DNA from: Antedon bifida
Taxonomy: Eukaryota; Echinodermata; Crinoidea; Comatulida; Antedonidae
Length of the DNA: 64,000 nucleotides
Reading direction: 5' to 3'
Assembly: GCA_963402885.1 (NCBI GenBank)
Contig: OY727096.1
Span: 13,559,820 to 13,623,819, forward strand
Of this stretch, positions 57,901 to 61,964 are shown in pieces. Each line of letters starts with the position of its first letter. The stretch's first letter is position 1. The notes beneath the pieces were generated by a model. It was given only the letters and a program-made list of their open reading frames with translations. It had not been told where the DNA came from and did not search any database. The translations under genes were made by a program, and so were the position numbers.

Positions 57901-60710
57901 TTTTGGTCTTATATTGTTCAGAATATGCACTTTCCTATGTACTATAATAAAACATTTTCATACAAAATGGCCGGAAATACCACTTTTGACCTTTGACCCT
58001 GTTTCCACCTGAGGGTCATCTCGGTAACACCTGGTCATAAAGAATTTATTTTTGTTTTAAATTGTTCAACATATTTCTTTCGACTCTAATGAATATTTAT
58101 TTACAAAAATGATCATAAATGTTACTATTCTCAGAATTCTCATATAGTAAGAATGTTTCTGTTTTCAAAGTAAAAAAAGATGTACATAAAATAACAACAT
58201 GCTGAAAAAGGGAAAATCACAGACTTTATAAAAGCCCAAATTCTTTTGAATATTAATGTTGCTATCCACTCTAATGTAATTTATCCCCCAAAACTGACAA
58301 TAAATGTCATTTTTTACCTTTGACCCTATTTAAATATGATTTACATATAATGCGAGAATTCTTAACAATTCTCAAATTAGAAAAAAGGTAAAACAAAATG
58401 GTAAAATGTAAAGTATGGCTAAAATAATAAGCACAAAAAAAAGTGAAAAAACATTTCAATCTTCTATCAACTAAACGCGAAGTTTAGTCGTTATCTCGGG
58501 ACCATTCTATAGTCACCACCACGTAGGCTTGCTTCATCAACGCTTCTATGAATGGATGACTGGTTGGGAGCAGGAACGCTAGTAGACCAAACCCAGTACC
58601 GTTTCTGATTGCGATCATGCGGAAAATTACCTAACGACGAATATCATGGCTGGTTGTTTGCACGGGAAGCAGTGGAAATAAGCAACTTGTTCCAACATTT
58701 GGAGGTTTTATTTCAGCTACAGGAAAAAAAACAATCAGAAAGTCAACCATCGACTATTTTAACCCCATAAACCAGCCATTTACTGAGTATTTAGTAATAC
58801 AGTACGTACGTAAGAAATACTAAAGCGGTCAGAAGATTCTACTAATGAAGTTGGCCAGGAATACGTCCTCAATACATTTGACCTTGTGGTTGTATGAAGG
58901 CACTTCCTCTTATTTGGAAATTTCCTGATGTTTACAAGAAGCATGTGGTCACCCCAGGTCCGTTTCACACTGGTATGAACTACATGAGCATGGTGACAGG
59001 ACAGTGTGTTCATGCGGTCTTATTCTTCCATCTTCCTTCCTTCTTGATCTAGTTGAGAAAACGACCATGGAGTATGAAGATGATGAACAAGAAATTGAAT
59101 TTGAGCTGGACGATGACTGAACAACTATTGATAAATGGGTTTTAAATGAGTATTTTATGTACACCTACATATATACATAATTTTATTTTGGAAACAGAAA
59201 AATGCTTACTATGAGTGGATAGCAACACGTATATTTAAATGAATTTAGGATTTAATAAAGTCTGTAATTTTCCCTTTTTCAGCATGCTGTTATTTTATGT
59301 ACATCTTTTTAATTTAATTATTACTTTGAAAACATAAAAATTATTACTGTTATTATGAGAATTTTGTGAAAATTGAGGTCCAGGATTAAATGTGACAATA
59401 GTAACATTTATGACCATATTGTGAAATAAATATTCATTAGAGTGGATAGAAATATGTATGTTTTGAACAATTTAAGATAAAAATAAATTCTTTATGACCA
59501 GGGGTTACTGAGATATGACCCTCAAAACTTGTCATTATAGTACATACTTCCTACTAGACAAAATTACTAAATTACATGATGTAGACTAAAAAAAAACAGT
59601 GTTCCTAGTGTGTACAATTACATAACAGTACTGGAAAATATTCTTTTCTTATTTACACAAATAGCTCTTCCTTTATTTTTAATTGTGTGTCCAGTCTTTT
59701 TAAAATCACACCAATAATTTAGAATTATAACCTACATAGACATTCCTCCATTACTCTACATTCCTTATGTAAAACAATATTATTTATTTTGAACAAATAG
59801 TATATCTCTTCCTGTTTTCCGCAAAAACTTTAAGCCAGTGTGATTGTCGTCATTTAAACCTTAAATTTTACTTTACTTCAAACCACCTTATTTTTGTTGG
59901 AAGGATCGTATTGTGTGTGTTTGTGCACTTCTAGACTTGATCCCTGCATTTGCAATGTACTTTATTTTCCTTTATATCATTTTGTATTATAATTATGTTG
60001 TCTCAGTCTGAAATAAATGTTTTGTCAATCAGAGAACTGACCAATTAAGTATGTTTATCGTTTCAGGCTAAGCTTAAAGAAGGTATAAAGACTCTGAATC
60101 AGTACATAATTGATTTCTCCAATGCACTTTGGAGAAACATGGCATTTGTGGGTAAATCCAAAACTCTTGTGTTTGACATACCCATGAATCTTCTTCAGCA
60201 GTCTAATGTAACATCCACCAATATTATCTTCTCTATCCAGCAGCATGTTGCTCTATCTGGGTTCTCATACAAGTTTTTAAAGGAGGTAGGACTTATTATA
60301 TATTATATTGTTAGTAAAAATAGTTTTTCATTGGATAGTAAGTTGTAGAATTAAAGCTCATCTCTCCCAAAATCGATCTCGGCATTCAAAGGTAAGTGCT
60401 AATGTATTCCATGTGTTAACTACTGGACTTCAACAAAACATGCCAGATGAGACCTACACTAGCTAGCCTACCAAATAAAACAGCAAAATATAGACGTAAA
60501 CTCTGTATTAATTTATCTGATTGTTTTCAGACTCAGGCAATAGAAGATTTCCATCCTATCCAGATTAAGGGTAATACTCGGAATGAATATGTACAGTTTC
60601 TTAGCAATGAATGTCTAGATGGCATTGTATTATTCATTAATACATTTATCAAGCGAGGCAGTTCTACAGTTCATGTGAATTCCAGTAATTCAAAGGATGG
60701 ATCAGGCTGA
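15767..60710 (+). CDS. CENPI: Centromere protein I (CENP-I / Mis6 family), 16 coding exons, 751 aa
   Basis: CENP-I is a helical-repeat protein of the constitutive centromere-associated network. It works with CENP-H, -K and -M at the inner kinetochore and supports chromosome segregation. The spliced exons give 2256 nt, 751 residues plus TGA, against about 750 in vertebrates. Every junction is GT-AG and every phase matches. Conserved family blocks are visible: FSDAVNSKLIKSLLP (res. ~105-119), ISWIC, RWMVLVFDVVD, LYGVIFN, CPHICHLLYLLT and FRVKKLLNLQ (res. ~127-210), then YFKCQLIYSLTELL in exon 11 and NYYMPFVCVPSFGLVYKALL in exon 13. The N-terminal ~60 residues are basic and weakly conserved, as in relatives. 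Introns total over 40 kb and are filled with mobile elements. I see no frame damage. Alternative 5' exons cannot be excluded. Confidence 0.93.
16010..16165. repeat. GACGAT(T/C)GGGCC-type repeat cluster, intron 1 copy 1
   Basis: Repeats of GACGATTCGG / GACTATTCGGCCCACTTT, with GGGCCGAAA in the inverse sense nearby, so parts can fold back. The motif recurs at 19318-19440 and 20365-20545. No coding. Confidence 0.65.
16234..17284. repeat. 20-bp perfect inverted pair about 1 kb apart
   Basis: GGATCAGGTGCCGTTTTCGG (16234-16253) is the exact inverse of 17265-17284. These may be terminal repeats of a non-coding DNA transposon, but no flanking duplication was found and the interior shows no frame. 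Confidence 0.5.
17440..18718. mobile_element. Possible non-autonomous element with imperfect terminal inverted repeats
   Basis: The left end CTAGCAGGGCTGAGCGAA is inversely related to the right end CCCTCACCCCTGCCTAG. Both ends carry several GGGACAAGTG / CTTGTCCCAGGACAAG motifs (17480-17540 and 18620-18690) in opposite orientation. Boundaries and class are uncertain. Confidence 0.45.
17817..18143 (+). pseudogene. Open stretch of 108 codons with coding-like composition, unidentified
   Basis: The frame runs from just after a stop to TGA at 18141-18143 and includes KYHASAWRLYTREEVVGPV and NGQLIKWFHREKNVFYKF. It lacks an early Met, is followed by GGCCTA-rich sequence and sits inside the putative element 17440-18718. 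It reads like a retained coding fragment or processed remnant, but I recognise no family. Confidence 0.25.
19318..19440. repeat. GACGAT(T/C)GGGCC-type repeat cluster, copy 2
   Basis: GGCCGAATCGTC repeated on the left and GACGATCGGGCCCA on the right, so the cluster holds the motif in both orientations. The open frame across it (19129-19746) is probably fortuitous. Confidence 0.65.
19816..19900. mobile_element. Left end of a TTAA-flanked MITE (TTAAAGATGTATTGTCC family)
   Basis: The same terminus is seen in complete copies at 24915-25247 and 33850-34410. The matching right end was not found here, so this copy is truncated. Confidence 0.55.
20365..20545. repeat. Minisatellite, ~22-bp unit ACGCATGAGACGATCGGGCC
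   Basis: Five close tandem units between about 20440 and 20545, with diverged units to the left. Contains the GACGATCGGGCC core seen in the other two clusters. Confidence 0.8.
20755..20850. repeat. GGCCTA/TAGGCC-rich low-complexity tract
   Basis: About 95 bp composed mainly of AGGCCTA, TACTAC and CTAGG words. The same palindromic core TAGGCCTA is scattered through the window. Confidence 0.6.
21296..21508. repeat. 37-bp direct repeat pair 173 bp apart
   Basis: TAAATCCATCCATTTTCGTG and the following CCCGATCGTAGAACCA occur at 21296-21332 and about 21470-21506. ACAAACACCACAT is also repeated on both outer sides. Likely a local tandem duplication. Confidence 0.65.
21513..23224. other. Intron 1, no gene seen
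   Basis: AT-rich sequence with an (AAT)n tract near 21876-21900, a ~60-bp diverged tandem pair at 22129-22246 and a short palindrome at about 22376-22407. No element class could be assigned. Confidence 0.5.
23225..23330. repeat. Segment homologous to 58515-58625
   Basis: Shared blocks include CTTCTATGA(G/A)TGGATGA and GAACGCTAGT, spaced alike, with about 70% identity. The second copy lies inside the 57480-59580 foldback element, so this is probably a relic of the same family. Confidence 0.5.
23458..23661. mobile_element. MITE, ~204 bp, TIRs GTATGACGCACTATA...
   Basis: The left end GTATGACGCACTATATGACC and the right end inverse (GTATGACACACTATACGATC) match over about 40 bp, including GGAGAGGTGCATCATTT. 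AATT flanks both sides. It lies about 100 bp upstream of CENPI exon 2. Confidence 0.75.
23763..23900 (+). CDS. CENPI: CENPI exon 2 (res. 59-105)
   Basis: Acceptor TTTGTTTACAG, donor T|GTGAGT. Encodes LKLQMALENIQKTAKTDGLS and then DDITSILDVACSARF, matching the start of the CENP-I core. Confidence 0.9.
24424..24542 (+). CDS. CENPI: CENPI exon 3 (res. 105-144)
   Basis: Acceptor CCATTTCAG, donor CAG|GTAAGC. Encodes DAVNSKLIKSLLP and ISWICTNRP. Ends in phase 0. Confidence 0.92.
24915..25247. mobile_element. TTAA-flanked MITE, complete copy (333 bp)
   Basis: TTAAAGATGTATTGTCC at the left and GGACAATACATCTTTAA at the right form perfect 17-bp TIRs including TTAA. The interior is AT-rich and non-coding. 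TTAA may be the target site, piggyBac-like, or TA may be. Confidence 0.8.
25453..25560 (+). CDS. CENPI: CENPI exon 4 (res. 145-180)
   Basis: Acceptor TTTTAATAG, donor CTG|GTAAGT. Encodes LLSRWMVLVFDVVDG and LYGVIFNLIE, strongly conserved in CENP-I. Confidence 0.93.
25585..25891. mobile_element. MITE with ~55-bp TIRs, intron 4
   Basis: ATAGTATAAAACTGACTCCA at the left is the inverse of the right end, which reads TGGTGTCAGTTTTATACTAT. Pairing continues with few mismatches through the ATGTTTCGATCTTTAT block. Starts 25 bp after the exon 4 donor. Confidence 0.8.
26168..26263 (+). CDS. CENPI: CENPI exon 5 (res. 181-212)
   Basis: Acceptor TATATACAG, donor GTC|GTAAGT. Encodes CPHICHLLYLLT followed by FRVKKLLNLQ, the best conserved block of the family. 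Confidence 0.95.
26970..27264 (-). pseudogene. LINE B (RTE-like) reverse transcriptase, C-terminal piece left of nested LINE A
   Basis: A minus-strand frame reads IDSIFKQFKLKINATKIE, the segment that follows the YADD motif in LINE reverse transcriptases. The matching upstream part of the same element lies at 30866-32790. The two pieces are separated by LINE A. Confidence 0.7.
27371..28792 (-). pseudogene. LINE A ORF, reverse transcriptase and C-terminal domain
   Basis: 473 codons, uninterrupted. Motifs in order: NYRPIANLPFLFKVLERI, LLDYSAAFDIINHDLL, GVPQGSVKGPLDFILY, IYADDTQLY (catalytic Asp pair), then LGVQLDNSLGLKEHI and the C-terminal APAYICDII / APKLWNTLPLEI region. Length and motif order fit the L2/CR1 clade. 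Only the upstream frameshifts visibly disable it. Confidence 0.88.
28840..29262 (-). pseudogene. LINE A ORF, linker between endonuclease and reverse transcriptase
   Basis: 140 codons with the linker features of CR1/L2 LINEs (YKDMLDLAKCNYHRNEI, LANQFGCFFNEKI). A second frameshift near 28930 moves the frame to the reverse-transcriptase part. Confidence 0.8.
29256..30461 (-). pseudogene. LINE A ORF, N-terminal region and APE-type endonuclease
   Basis: 401 codons. A basic N-terminal ~90 residues is followed by an APE endonuclease: WNARSLRNK, DILVITESWL, GGGICIISH, AIYRPPPS, LLIVGDFNIH and a late SDH (QGLPSDHMAV). These cover the expected catalytic Asn, Glu, Asp and His positions. The frame ends at a stop after a frameshift near 29300. 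The next frame continues the protein. Confidence 0.85.
30657..30865. other. Unassigned ~210 bp between LINE A and LINE B
   Basis: Not part of the LINE B frame, which breaks right after YADDIVLYIIS. It could be 5' sequence of LINE A (the direct repeat at 30657-30668 would then be coincidental) or an older insertion. Confidence 0.4.
30866..32790 (-). pseudogene. LINE B (RTE-like): endonuclease C-terminus and reverse transcriptase, degraded
   Basis: Minus-strand pieces in order: KVIAIYALTEES and a GDFNA-like DFNATTS (about 32760-32620), WFKHPDHQFTWYS and KTLDYLMC (32500-32400), SIVGKSVINIILSRLQ (about 31440), a VDLSAAFDHIA block (about 31250), GVRQGGPESPPLFDLYIDFV (about 31110) and GYADDIVLY (30890). 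There are several frameshifts and stops. The 5' end is missing. The motifs resemble RTE-type LINEs often annotated as craniofacial-development-protein-2-like. It is older than LINE A, which splits it. Confidence 0.8.
32889..32957. repeat. Short minisatellite, ~15-bp unit AGCGTAATGTTATTC, four units
   Basis: Consecutive diverged copies with AACGTAACGTTCTTC and a final expanded unit. Confidence 0.65.
33448..33660 (+). CDS. CENPI: CENPI exon 6 (res. 213-283)
   Basis: Acceptor TTTTTTCTTAAAG, donor CAG|GTAAGT. Encodes LLSVYKLYRPSWLSV and RFYFKK. It follows a 7.2-kb intron containing nested LINEs. Confidence 0.92.
33850..34410. mobile_element. TTAA-flanked MITE, longer copy (561 bp), intron 6
   Basis: The same TIRs as 24915-25247: TTAAAGATGTATTGTCC and GGGACAATACATCTTTAA. 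The interior is longer and diverged. Starts 190 bp after the exon 6 donor. Confidence 0.8.
34905..36237 (-). pseudogene. LINE C (CR1/Jockey-like) reverse transcriptase, broken
   Basis: Minus-strand frames contain NNYRPIALLSIFSKILEKLI and QYGFCSAHSTDLAVLHMYD (36080-35715), then GVPQGSILGPLLFLIYVNDL, FILFADDSNI and LKFLGVQIDSKLNWQTH (35658-35242). About 100 residues after the FADD motif are deleted. The 3' end is a (GAAT)n tail near 34905-34925. The 5' side is cut by the TIR element at 36238. Confidence 0.85.
36238..38352. mobile_element. TIR DNA element inserted in/next to LINE C, itself carrying Helentron-like sequence
   Basis: The left TACCGTATATGTCGGTGTAC is the inverse of the right GTACACCGAAATATACGGTA. 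GTCTTATACACAGG also appears near both ends. TIR homology is about 45 bp with an indel. No transposase. The middle is Helentron-like family 2 (36909-38001), so three elements are nested. Confidence 0.75.
36909..38001 (+). mobile_element. Helentron-like family 2: 5' part, with a duplicated 5' end
   Basis: AGGTGATCATTTAGAATAAA with its palindromic partner AAAATGATCACC starts at 36929. Homology to 48919-50472 continues to about 37800. Then CACATGGTTAGTGTTTTATT plus the same 5' end is repeated (37809-38001). The CTAG 3' end is absent. Confidence 0.65.
38356..38660 (+). mobile_element. Fragment of Helitron/Helentron-like interior
   Basis: Blocks such as CGCAATTTTAAGCG..., TGCGCACTGCGC and ATTATACGAGCATGTCAAAA resemble the middle of the 1376-11627 units. 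Ends not found. Confidence 0.4.
39035..39095 (+). mobile_element. tRNA-like SINE head (weak)
   Basis: TGGCTCGGTGGTC resembles a box A and AAGATCGAGTCTC a box B at the right spacing. The stems are poor, so this is a degraded tRNA-derived repeat at best. Confidence 0.35.
39305..39378 (-). mobile_element. tRNA-like SINE head (weak)
   Basis: On the minus strand TTGGCTCAGTGAGTAAAACG (box A-like) is followed 40 nt later by TGTTCGAGTTCAAATCC (box B-like). No complete cloverleaf. Confidence 0.4.
39668..40158. repeat. ~80-bp direct repeats on both sides of CENPI exon 7 (39668-39753, 40083-40158)
   Basis: Both contain CATCAGT(G/T)TGCAAAATG, GGTTTCGGAGGAGATAC and AGTAGCATTAATATA. The second lacks about 16 bp. 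They lie 30 bp before and 140 bp after exon 7. Confidence 0.7.
39785..39946 (+). CDS. CENPI: CENPI exon 7 (res. 284-337)
   Basis: Acceptor AATATTGTAG with a moderate pyrimidine tract, donor GAG|GTAAAT. Starts with a basic KSKRRRQ stretch and ends FHQLLINLDRLE. The variable linker of the family lies here. Confidence 0.85.
40271..40391 (+). CDS. CENPI: CENPI exon 8 (res. 338-378)
   Basis: Acceptor TTTCTTCACAG, donor G|GTATTC. Encodes LPSRVGAVLQSPLLQHAISC and then LSFWLYQTLHE, matching the family. Confidence 0.92.
40556..41290 (-). mobile_element. Helitron/Helentron-like family 1 copy, reverse orientation, 5'-truncated, intron 8
   Basis: The 3' end lies on the left: the minus strand reads ...CGAAATCAAATCTAG at the element end. 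The hairpin is partly degraded. Interior blocks match the long-type array units (minus-strand GACGTCATCATATGGCCAG). Homology stops near 41290. Confidence 0.7.
41534..41619 (+). CDS. CENPI: CENPI exon 9 (res. 378-406)
   Basis: Acceptor TTTTGCAG, donor CAG|GTAAAA. Encodes an acidic loop followed by HLLQLLINFTEFLQ. Joins exon 8 in phase 1. Confidence 0.87.
42100..42870 (+). pseudogene. LINE fragment: C-terminal region of a CR1-like ORF2 and 3' UTR, intron 9
   Basis: A frame from about 42205 reads LLQPLFDYAASAWFYNVSQP and QTSQNKIVRFINQSNVRS. It continues into the frame ending at 42715 (NDTAPSYLNEHFTLL, KAWNNLALYI). This is the region after the reverse-transcriptase domain in CR1-clade LINEs. GGACCCCAATGGAAATAAG near 42815 is a typical CR1 3'-UTR motif. 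5'-truncated. Confidence 0.8.
43560..43847. mobile_element. TTAA-flanked MITE, reverse copy with one end
   Basis: The right end GGGGACAATATATCTTTAA belongs to the family at 24915 and 33850. The interior at 43640-43790 matches 24970-25090 in inverse orientation. The left terminus is not recognisable. Confidence 0.6.
44520..44637 (+). CDS. CENPI: CENPI exon 10 (res. 407-446)
   Basis: Acceptor TTGATTGACAG, donor A|GTAAGT. Encodes ESFLVKYLYVWNGLDYR, aligning with the FLYKSLPLWDGL-type segment of vertebrate CENP-I. Confidence 0.9.
44991..45062 (+). tRNA. tRNA-Val(AAC)-like copy 1, degenerate acceptor
   Basis: The anticodon arm TCTGC-TTAACAC-GCAGA gives AAC. The T arm CCCGG-TTCGAGC-CCGGG is perfect and the D arm is recognisable. 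The acceptor pairing GGCTTCT/CGAAACA has several mismatches. A T-run follows directly. Possibly a pseudogene. Confidence 0.6.
45290..45360 (+). tRNA. tRNA-Val(AAC)-like copy 2
   Basis: 5' GGTTTCG pairs with CAAAACT apart from one mismatch and a G-U. D region GTGTAGTGGTTATCAAG, anticodon AAC, T arm CCCGG-TTCAAGC-CCGGG. Followed by T9, a Pol III terminator. Best candidate in the cluster together with copy 4. Confidence 0.65.
45511..45571 (+). pseudogene. tRNA-Val(AAC)-like copy 3, 5'-truncated
   Basis: Identical to copy 2 from TGTAGTGGTTATCAAG onward. The acceptor 5' strand is missing. The flank after it repeats the flank after copy 2 exactly over about 130 bp, so it arose by local duplication (~211 bp). 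Confidence 0.7.
45778..45852 (+). tRNA. tRNA-Val(AAC)-like copy 4, T-arm insertion
   Basis: The acceptor GGTTTCG/CGAAACC is perfect. The anticodon is AAC in loop ATAACAC. The T arm carries an extra ACCT-type insertion (CCCACCTGG), which should weaken it. The T-run terminator is poor (TATTTTTC). Confidence 0.55.
46312..46501 (+). CDS. CENPI: CENPI exon 11 (res. 446-509)
   Basis: Acceptor ACTTTTGTAG, donor TG|GTATGC. Encodes LRKLFFCSSVYFKCQLIYSL then a charged loop. A nearer GTGATG donor at 46467 would bring a stop into the next exon, so the downstream donor was chosen. Confidence 0.88.
46722..46875 (+). CDS. CENPI: CENPI exon 12 (res. 509-560)
   Basis: Acceptor TTTCTAAAAG, donor CTG|GTAAGT. 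Encodes FEELLDPELAVDTIQQLVSF and LLFYHVLSFYDL. An upstream AG at 46690 would hit a stop. Confidence 0.88.
47083..48427 (+). mobile_element. Helentron-like family 2 copy, diverged, intron 12
   Basis: 5' AGGTGATCTTAAAAGATAAC and 3' GATCACCTCTAATTTGTCAAAGTGACAAATT, followed by AAATTTGA where CTAG is expected. Interior homologous to 48919-50472 but eroded and interrupted by SINE/LINE-tail sequence. Confidence 0.65.
47824..48240 (-). mobile_element. tRNA-derived SINE with L2/CR1-like 3' tail (plus a second tail fragment)
   Basis: On the minus strand from about 48240: TGACGGTTAAGACAGTGG (box A-like), then GCGTTCGAGGCTCACTCG (box B-like), a body, and an end GGCGCTATATAAATG followed by (TAT)n at about 47900. 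The last part matches the LINE A 3' end GCGCTTTATAAATGTTATT. A second, separate tail (GCGCTTTACAAATC...) lies at 47824-47898. Confidence 0.65.
48782..48906 (+). CDS. CENPI: CENPI exon 13 (res. 561-602)
   Basis: Acceptor TTTTTTTTGTAG, donor AA|GTAAGG. Encodes NYYMPFVCVPSFGLVYKALL, a conserved CENP-I segment. A Helentron-like element begins 12 nt after the donor. Confidence 0.92.
48919..50472 (+). mobile_element. Helentron-like family 2, complete copy (1554 bp), intron 13
   Basis: 5' AGGTGATCATTTAG...AAATGATCACCT palindrome. The 3' end carries one arm (AAATGATCACC), a small hairpin AATTTGTCAAAGTGACCAATT and TCTAG at 50468-50472. The interior shares TGACGTCATCAAATGGCCAC-type and CGCGCA blocks with family 1. 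Non-coding. Its first base lies 12 nt past the exon 13 donor. Confidence 0.75.
50500..53179. mobile_element. Foldback element, 2.68 kb, ~630-bp inverted arms, central 195-bp tandem repeats
   Basis: The left end GGGTCATTCCATGTCAATTC is inverse to the right end, and arms 50500-51127 and 52538-53179 pair with few mismatches. TTAT flanks both sides (50496-50499, 53180-53183), a likely 4-bp target duplication. Between the arms (51340-52531) lie about six ~195-bp repeats. No transposase frame. The layout resembles FB/Galileo-type foldback elements. Confidence 0.85.
51340..52531. repeat. ~195-bp tandem repeats, about six copies, each internally palindromic
   Basis: GGCTATAATTACGTTATAAA starts near 51340, 51532, 51729, 51927, 52120 and 52354. 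Each unit has AACGGCATGGACCGGGG and, 70 bp later, CCCCGGTCCATGCCGT in inverse orientation. The fifth unit has an internal ~40-bp duplication. Confidence 0.85.
53417..53468 (+). CDS. CENPI: CENPI exon 14 (res. 602-619)
   Basis: A 52-nt microexon-like exon: acceptor TTGTTTCAG, donor AAG|GTTAGT. Encodes the charged stretch YKEEYNKMKRVEDSSLK, consistent with the lysine-rich linker at this place in the family. Phase fits both sides. Confidence 0.85.
54465..54980 (+). pseudogene. LINE 3' fragment (ORF2 C-terminus, (TTA)n tail)
   Basis: A frame 54471-54662 reads LTLGFKIMHGLCPSSFNEFV and PRLWEKLPNEIK, the end of CR1/L2-type ORF2 proteins. A stop then interrupts before FKAQLTKHLI. The 3' end is AATAAATA plus (TTA)n at about 54945-54980. 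Confidence 0.8.
55358..55384. repeat. G-tract of ~25 bases, potential G-quadruplex on + strand
   Basis: TAGGGGGAGGGGG followed by a further run of G and TGGGG. Such a tract is also prone to sequencing and assembly slippage. Confidence 0.6.
55655..56230. mobile_element. Nested palindrome (~90-bp arms plus inner arms)
   Basis: CAAATCAAAGTAAACCGTTA...CATCCTCCTTTTTGTTGG (55655-55745) is inverted at about 56148-56225. CATAGTAAACCATCATACTA also pairs with 56063-56090. The AT-rich interior is non-coding. MITE-like. Confidence 0.65.
57480..59580. mobile_element. Third inverted-repeat element with degraded transposase-like core, intron 14
   Basis: The left part 57500-58260 contains ~190-bp repeated blocks (TATCTCGGTAAC..CTGGTCATAAA and TGTTCAGAATAT) and pairs with 59215-59570. 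The segment with CATGCTG and TTATTTTATGTACATC is inverted between 58180-58215 and 59280-59310. The central 58890-59120 holds coding remnants. Confidence 0.65.
58891..59120 (+). pseudogene. Degraded transposase-like coding remnant
   Basis: One frame reads MKALPLIWKFPDVYKKH then VVTPGPFHTGMNYMSMVTGQ (about 58894-59004) and stops near 59052. After a frameshift the next frame reads EKTTMEYEDDEQEIEFELDD to TGA 59118-59120, an acidic C-terminus. The GPFHTGMNY core resembles a motif I associate with uncharacterised, multi-copy, transposon-like proteins of marine invertebrates. That link is from memory and unverified. Its location inside an inverted-repeat element supports a transposase origin. Confidence 0.4.
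60067..60285 (+). CDS. CENPI: CENPI exon 15 (res. 620-692)
   Basis: Acceptor ATCGTTTCAG, donor GAG|GTAGGA. Encodes LNQYIIDFSNALWRNMAF then HVALSGFSYKFLKE, matching the C-terminal helices of CENP-I. Confidence 0.92.
60531..60710 (+). CDS. CENPI: CENPI exon 16 (res. 693-751, stop)
   Basis: Acceptor ATTGTTTTCAG. Encodes NEYVQFLSNECLDGIVLFIN and a Ser/Asn-rich tail, ending at TGA 60708-60710. Confidence 0.92.
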   Translation, partial: TQAIEDFHPIQIKGNTRNEYVQFLSNECLDGIVLFINTFIKRGSSTVHVNSSNSKDGSG

Positions 60711-61321
60711 ATTCTTTATAATTATATTTAGTTCGTCATTTAACAAGTATAGATTGGTGATTAAAGAGTTACCTTTATTTGTTTTTGAAACATGATATTG
60801 TACCTACTATATATGCATTCATATATAGTAGTTAATAGTTAAATTGATTGTATTGTAATGATACCTTGGATATATTTTCCTGTTTCACAATCCATGTACC
60901 CTCATTCTGTTCAGTGTAAAGCTCTGTCTACACTATCAAACTTTTTTTGACAGAAAAAAATGTGATGTGCCCAAATATGGACACGATGTCATACCACTAC
61001 CATATTTGGGCACATCACACTTTCTTTCTCATCAAGTTTGATAGTGTAGACAGAGCTTTAAAGTTTACTTTTCACTATGCATTGTGGGATATTTGATGAC
61101 ATGTATAAAGAATGTTTCCATTATAATGAAATAAATGTAAATAAATTGTTTTTAACCTTCATGTTGGTATCCTGAAAAAAAAACTGTCGATTCCTTCATC
61201 ATCACTTTTGTTACTACATGTAATTTTGATGATTGAAACTTTATACTATAGTTACCTTTTATTGTAGCTTTTTGTTGATTTTAATGAAAATTTCCAAGTA
61301 GTTAAGCATAATTTTAATAAA
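60711..61321 (+). other. CENPI 3' UTR with candidate poly(A) signals
   Basis: AATAAA at 61130-61135 and at 61316-61321 are plausible cleavage signals after the stop at 60710. The UTR contains the hairpin element 60918-61059. Which signal is used cannot be told from sequence. Confidence 0.5.
60918..61059. mobile_element. MITE, 142 bp, near-perfect hairpin in the CENPI 3' UTR
   Basis: AAAGCTCTGTCTACACTATC and its exact inverse end the element, and AAGTGTGATGTGCCCAAATA-like arms extend the pairing to about 60 bp. TA lies at each outer edge. If transcribed it would form a long stem. Confidence 0.85.
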
Positions 61322-61964
61322 GGTTAACCAATTGTGTATTATGTGACATTTTTTAACGGGCGAGTTGACACTCGCAACAAATTTATCTGCAACCAAGGTT
61401 CTGTAATGTTTTTGTTATTTTAAAATCACATCAATGTATAGAAGGGTTGGGGCAATAACCATTGTAAATATACATAATGTTTGTATAGACTATGTATTAA
61501 TATATAATTTGATTTATATATTTTGGTTTTAGTAGATCAGTAGTTTAGACTACAGTCAATAAGTTTGGTGAAATGGTGTAAAAAAGCAATACTATCACTT
61601 TATGAATTTAACGTCTCTTTAGATTGAATATCTGTGTATTTATACTCCACAACATCTTACACATTCTAATTTACCCACTTTTTATTGTAATGTAAATAAA
61701 TCTCTAGACTGAAATGACAAATCATACTTATTTTATTACACAGTACACTAATAATTGCATTGGCAGGCAGGTCCAGGCATGGGGAGGTTCATATCACATG
61801 GAACTAAGTTGAAATTGCTCCCTTACGCTAAAAATCTCTTATTTGATACTAAAATAGCAACTTTTAATTAAAATTAGTCGAATTTACAACTTTACACAAT
61901 TAAAAACCTCATACCCAGCCTGTACTTGGTAGTTATACCGTAGATCATAAAACTTTAGCATTTT
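61322..61964. other. AT-rich intergenic stretch, nothing recognised
   Basis: No frame, tRNA or clear repeat was seen between the last CENPI poly(A) candidate and the Gypsy fragment. Confidence 0.5.
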
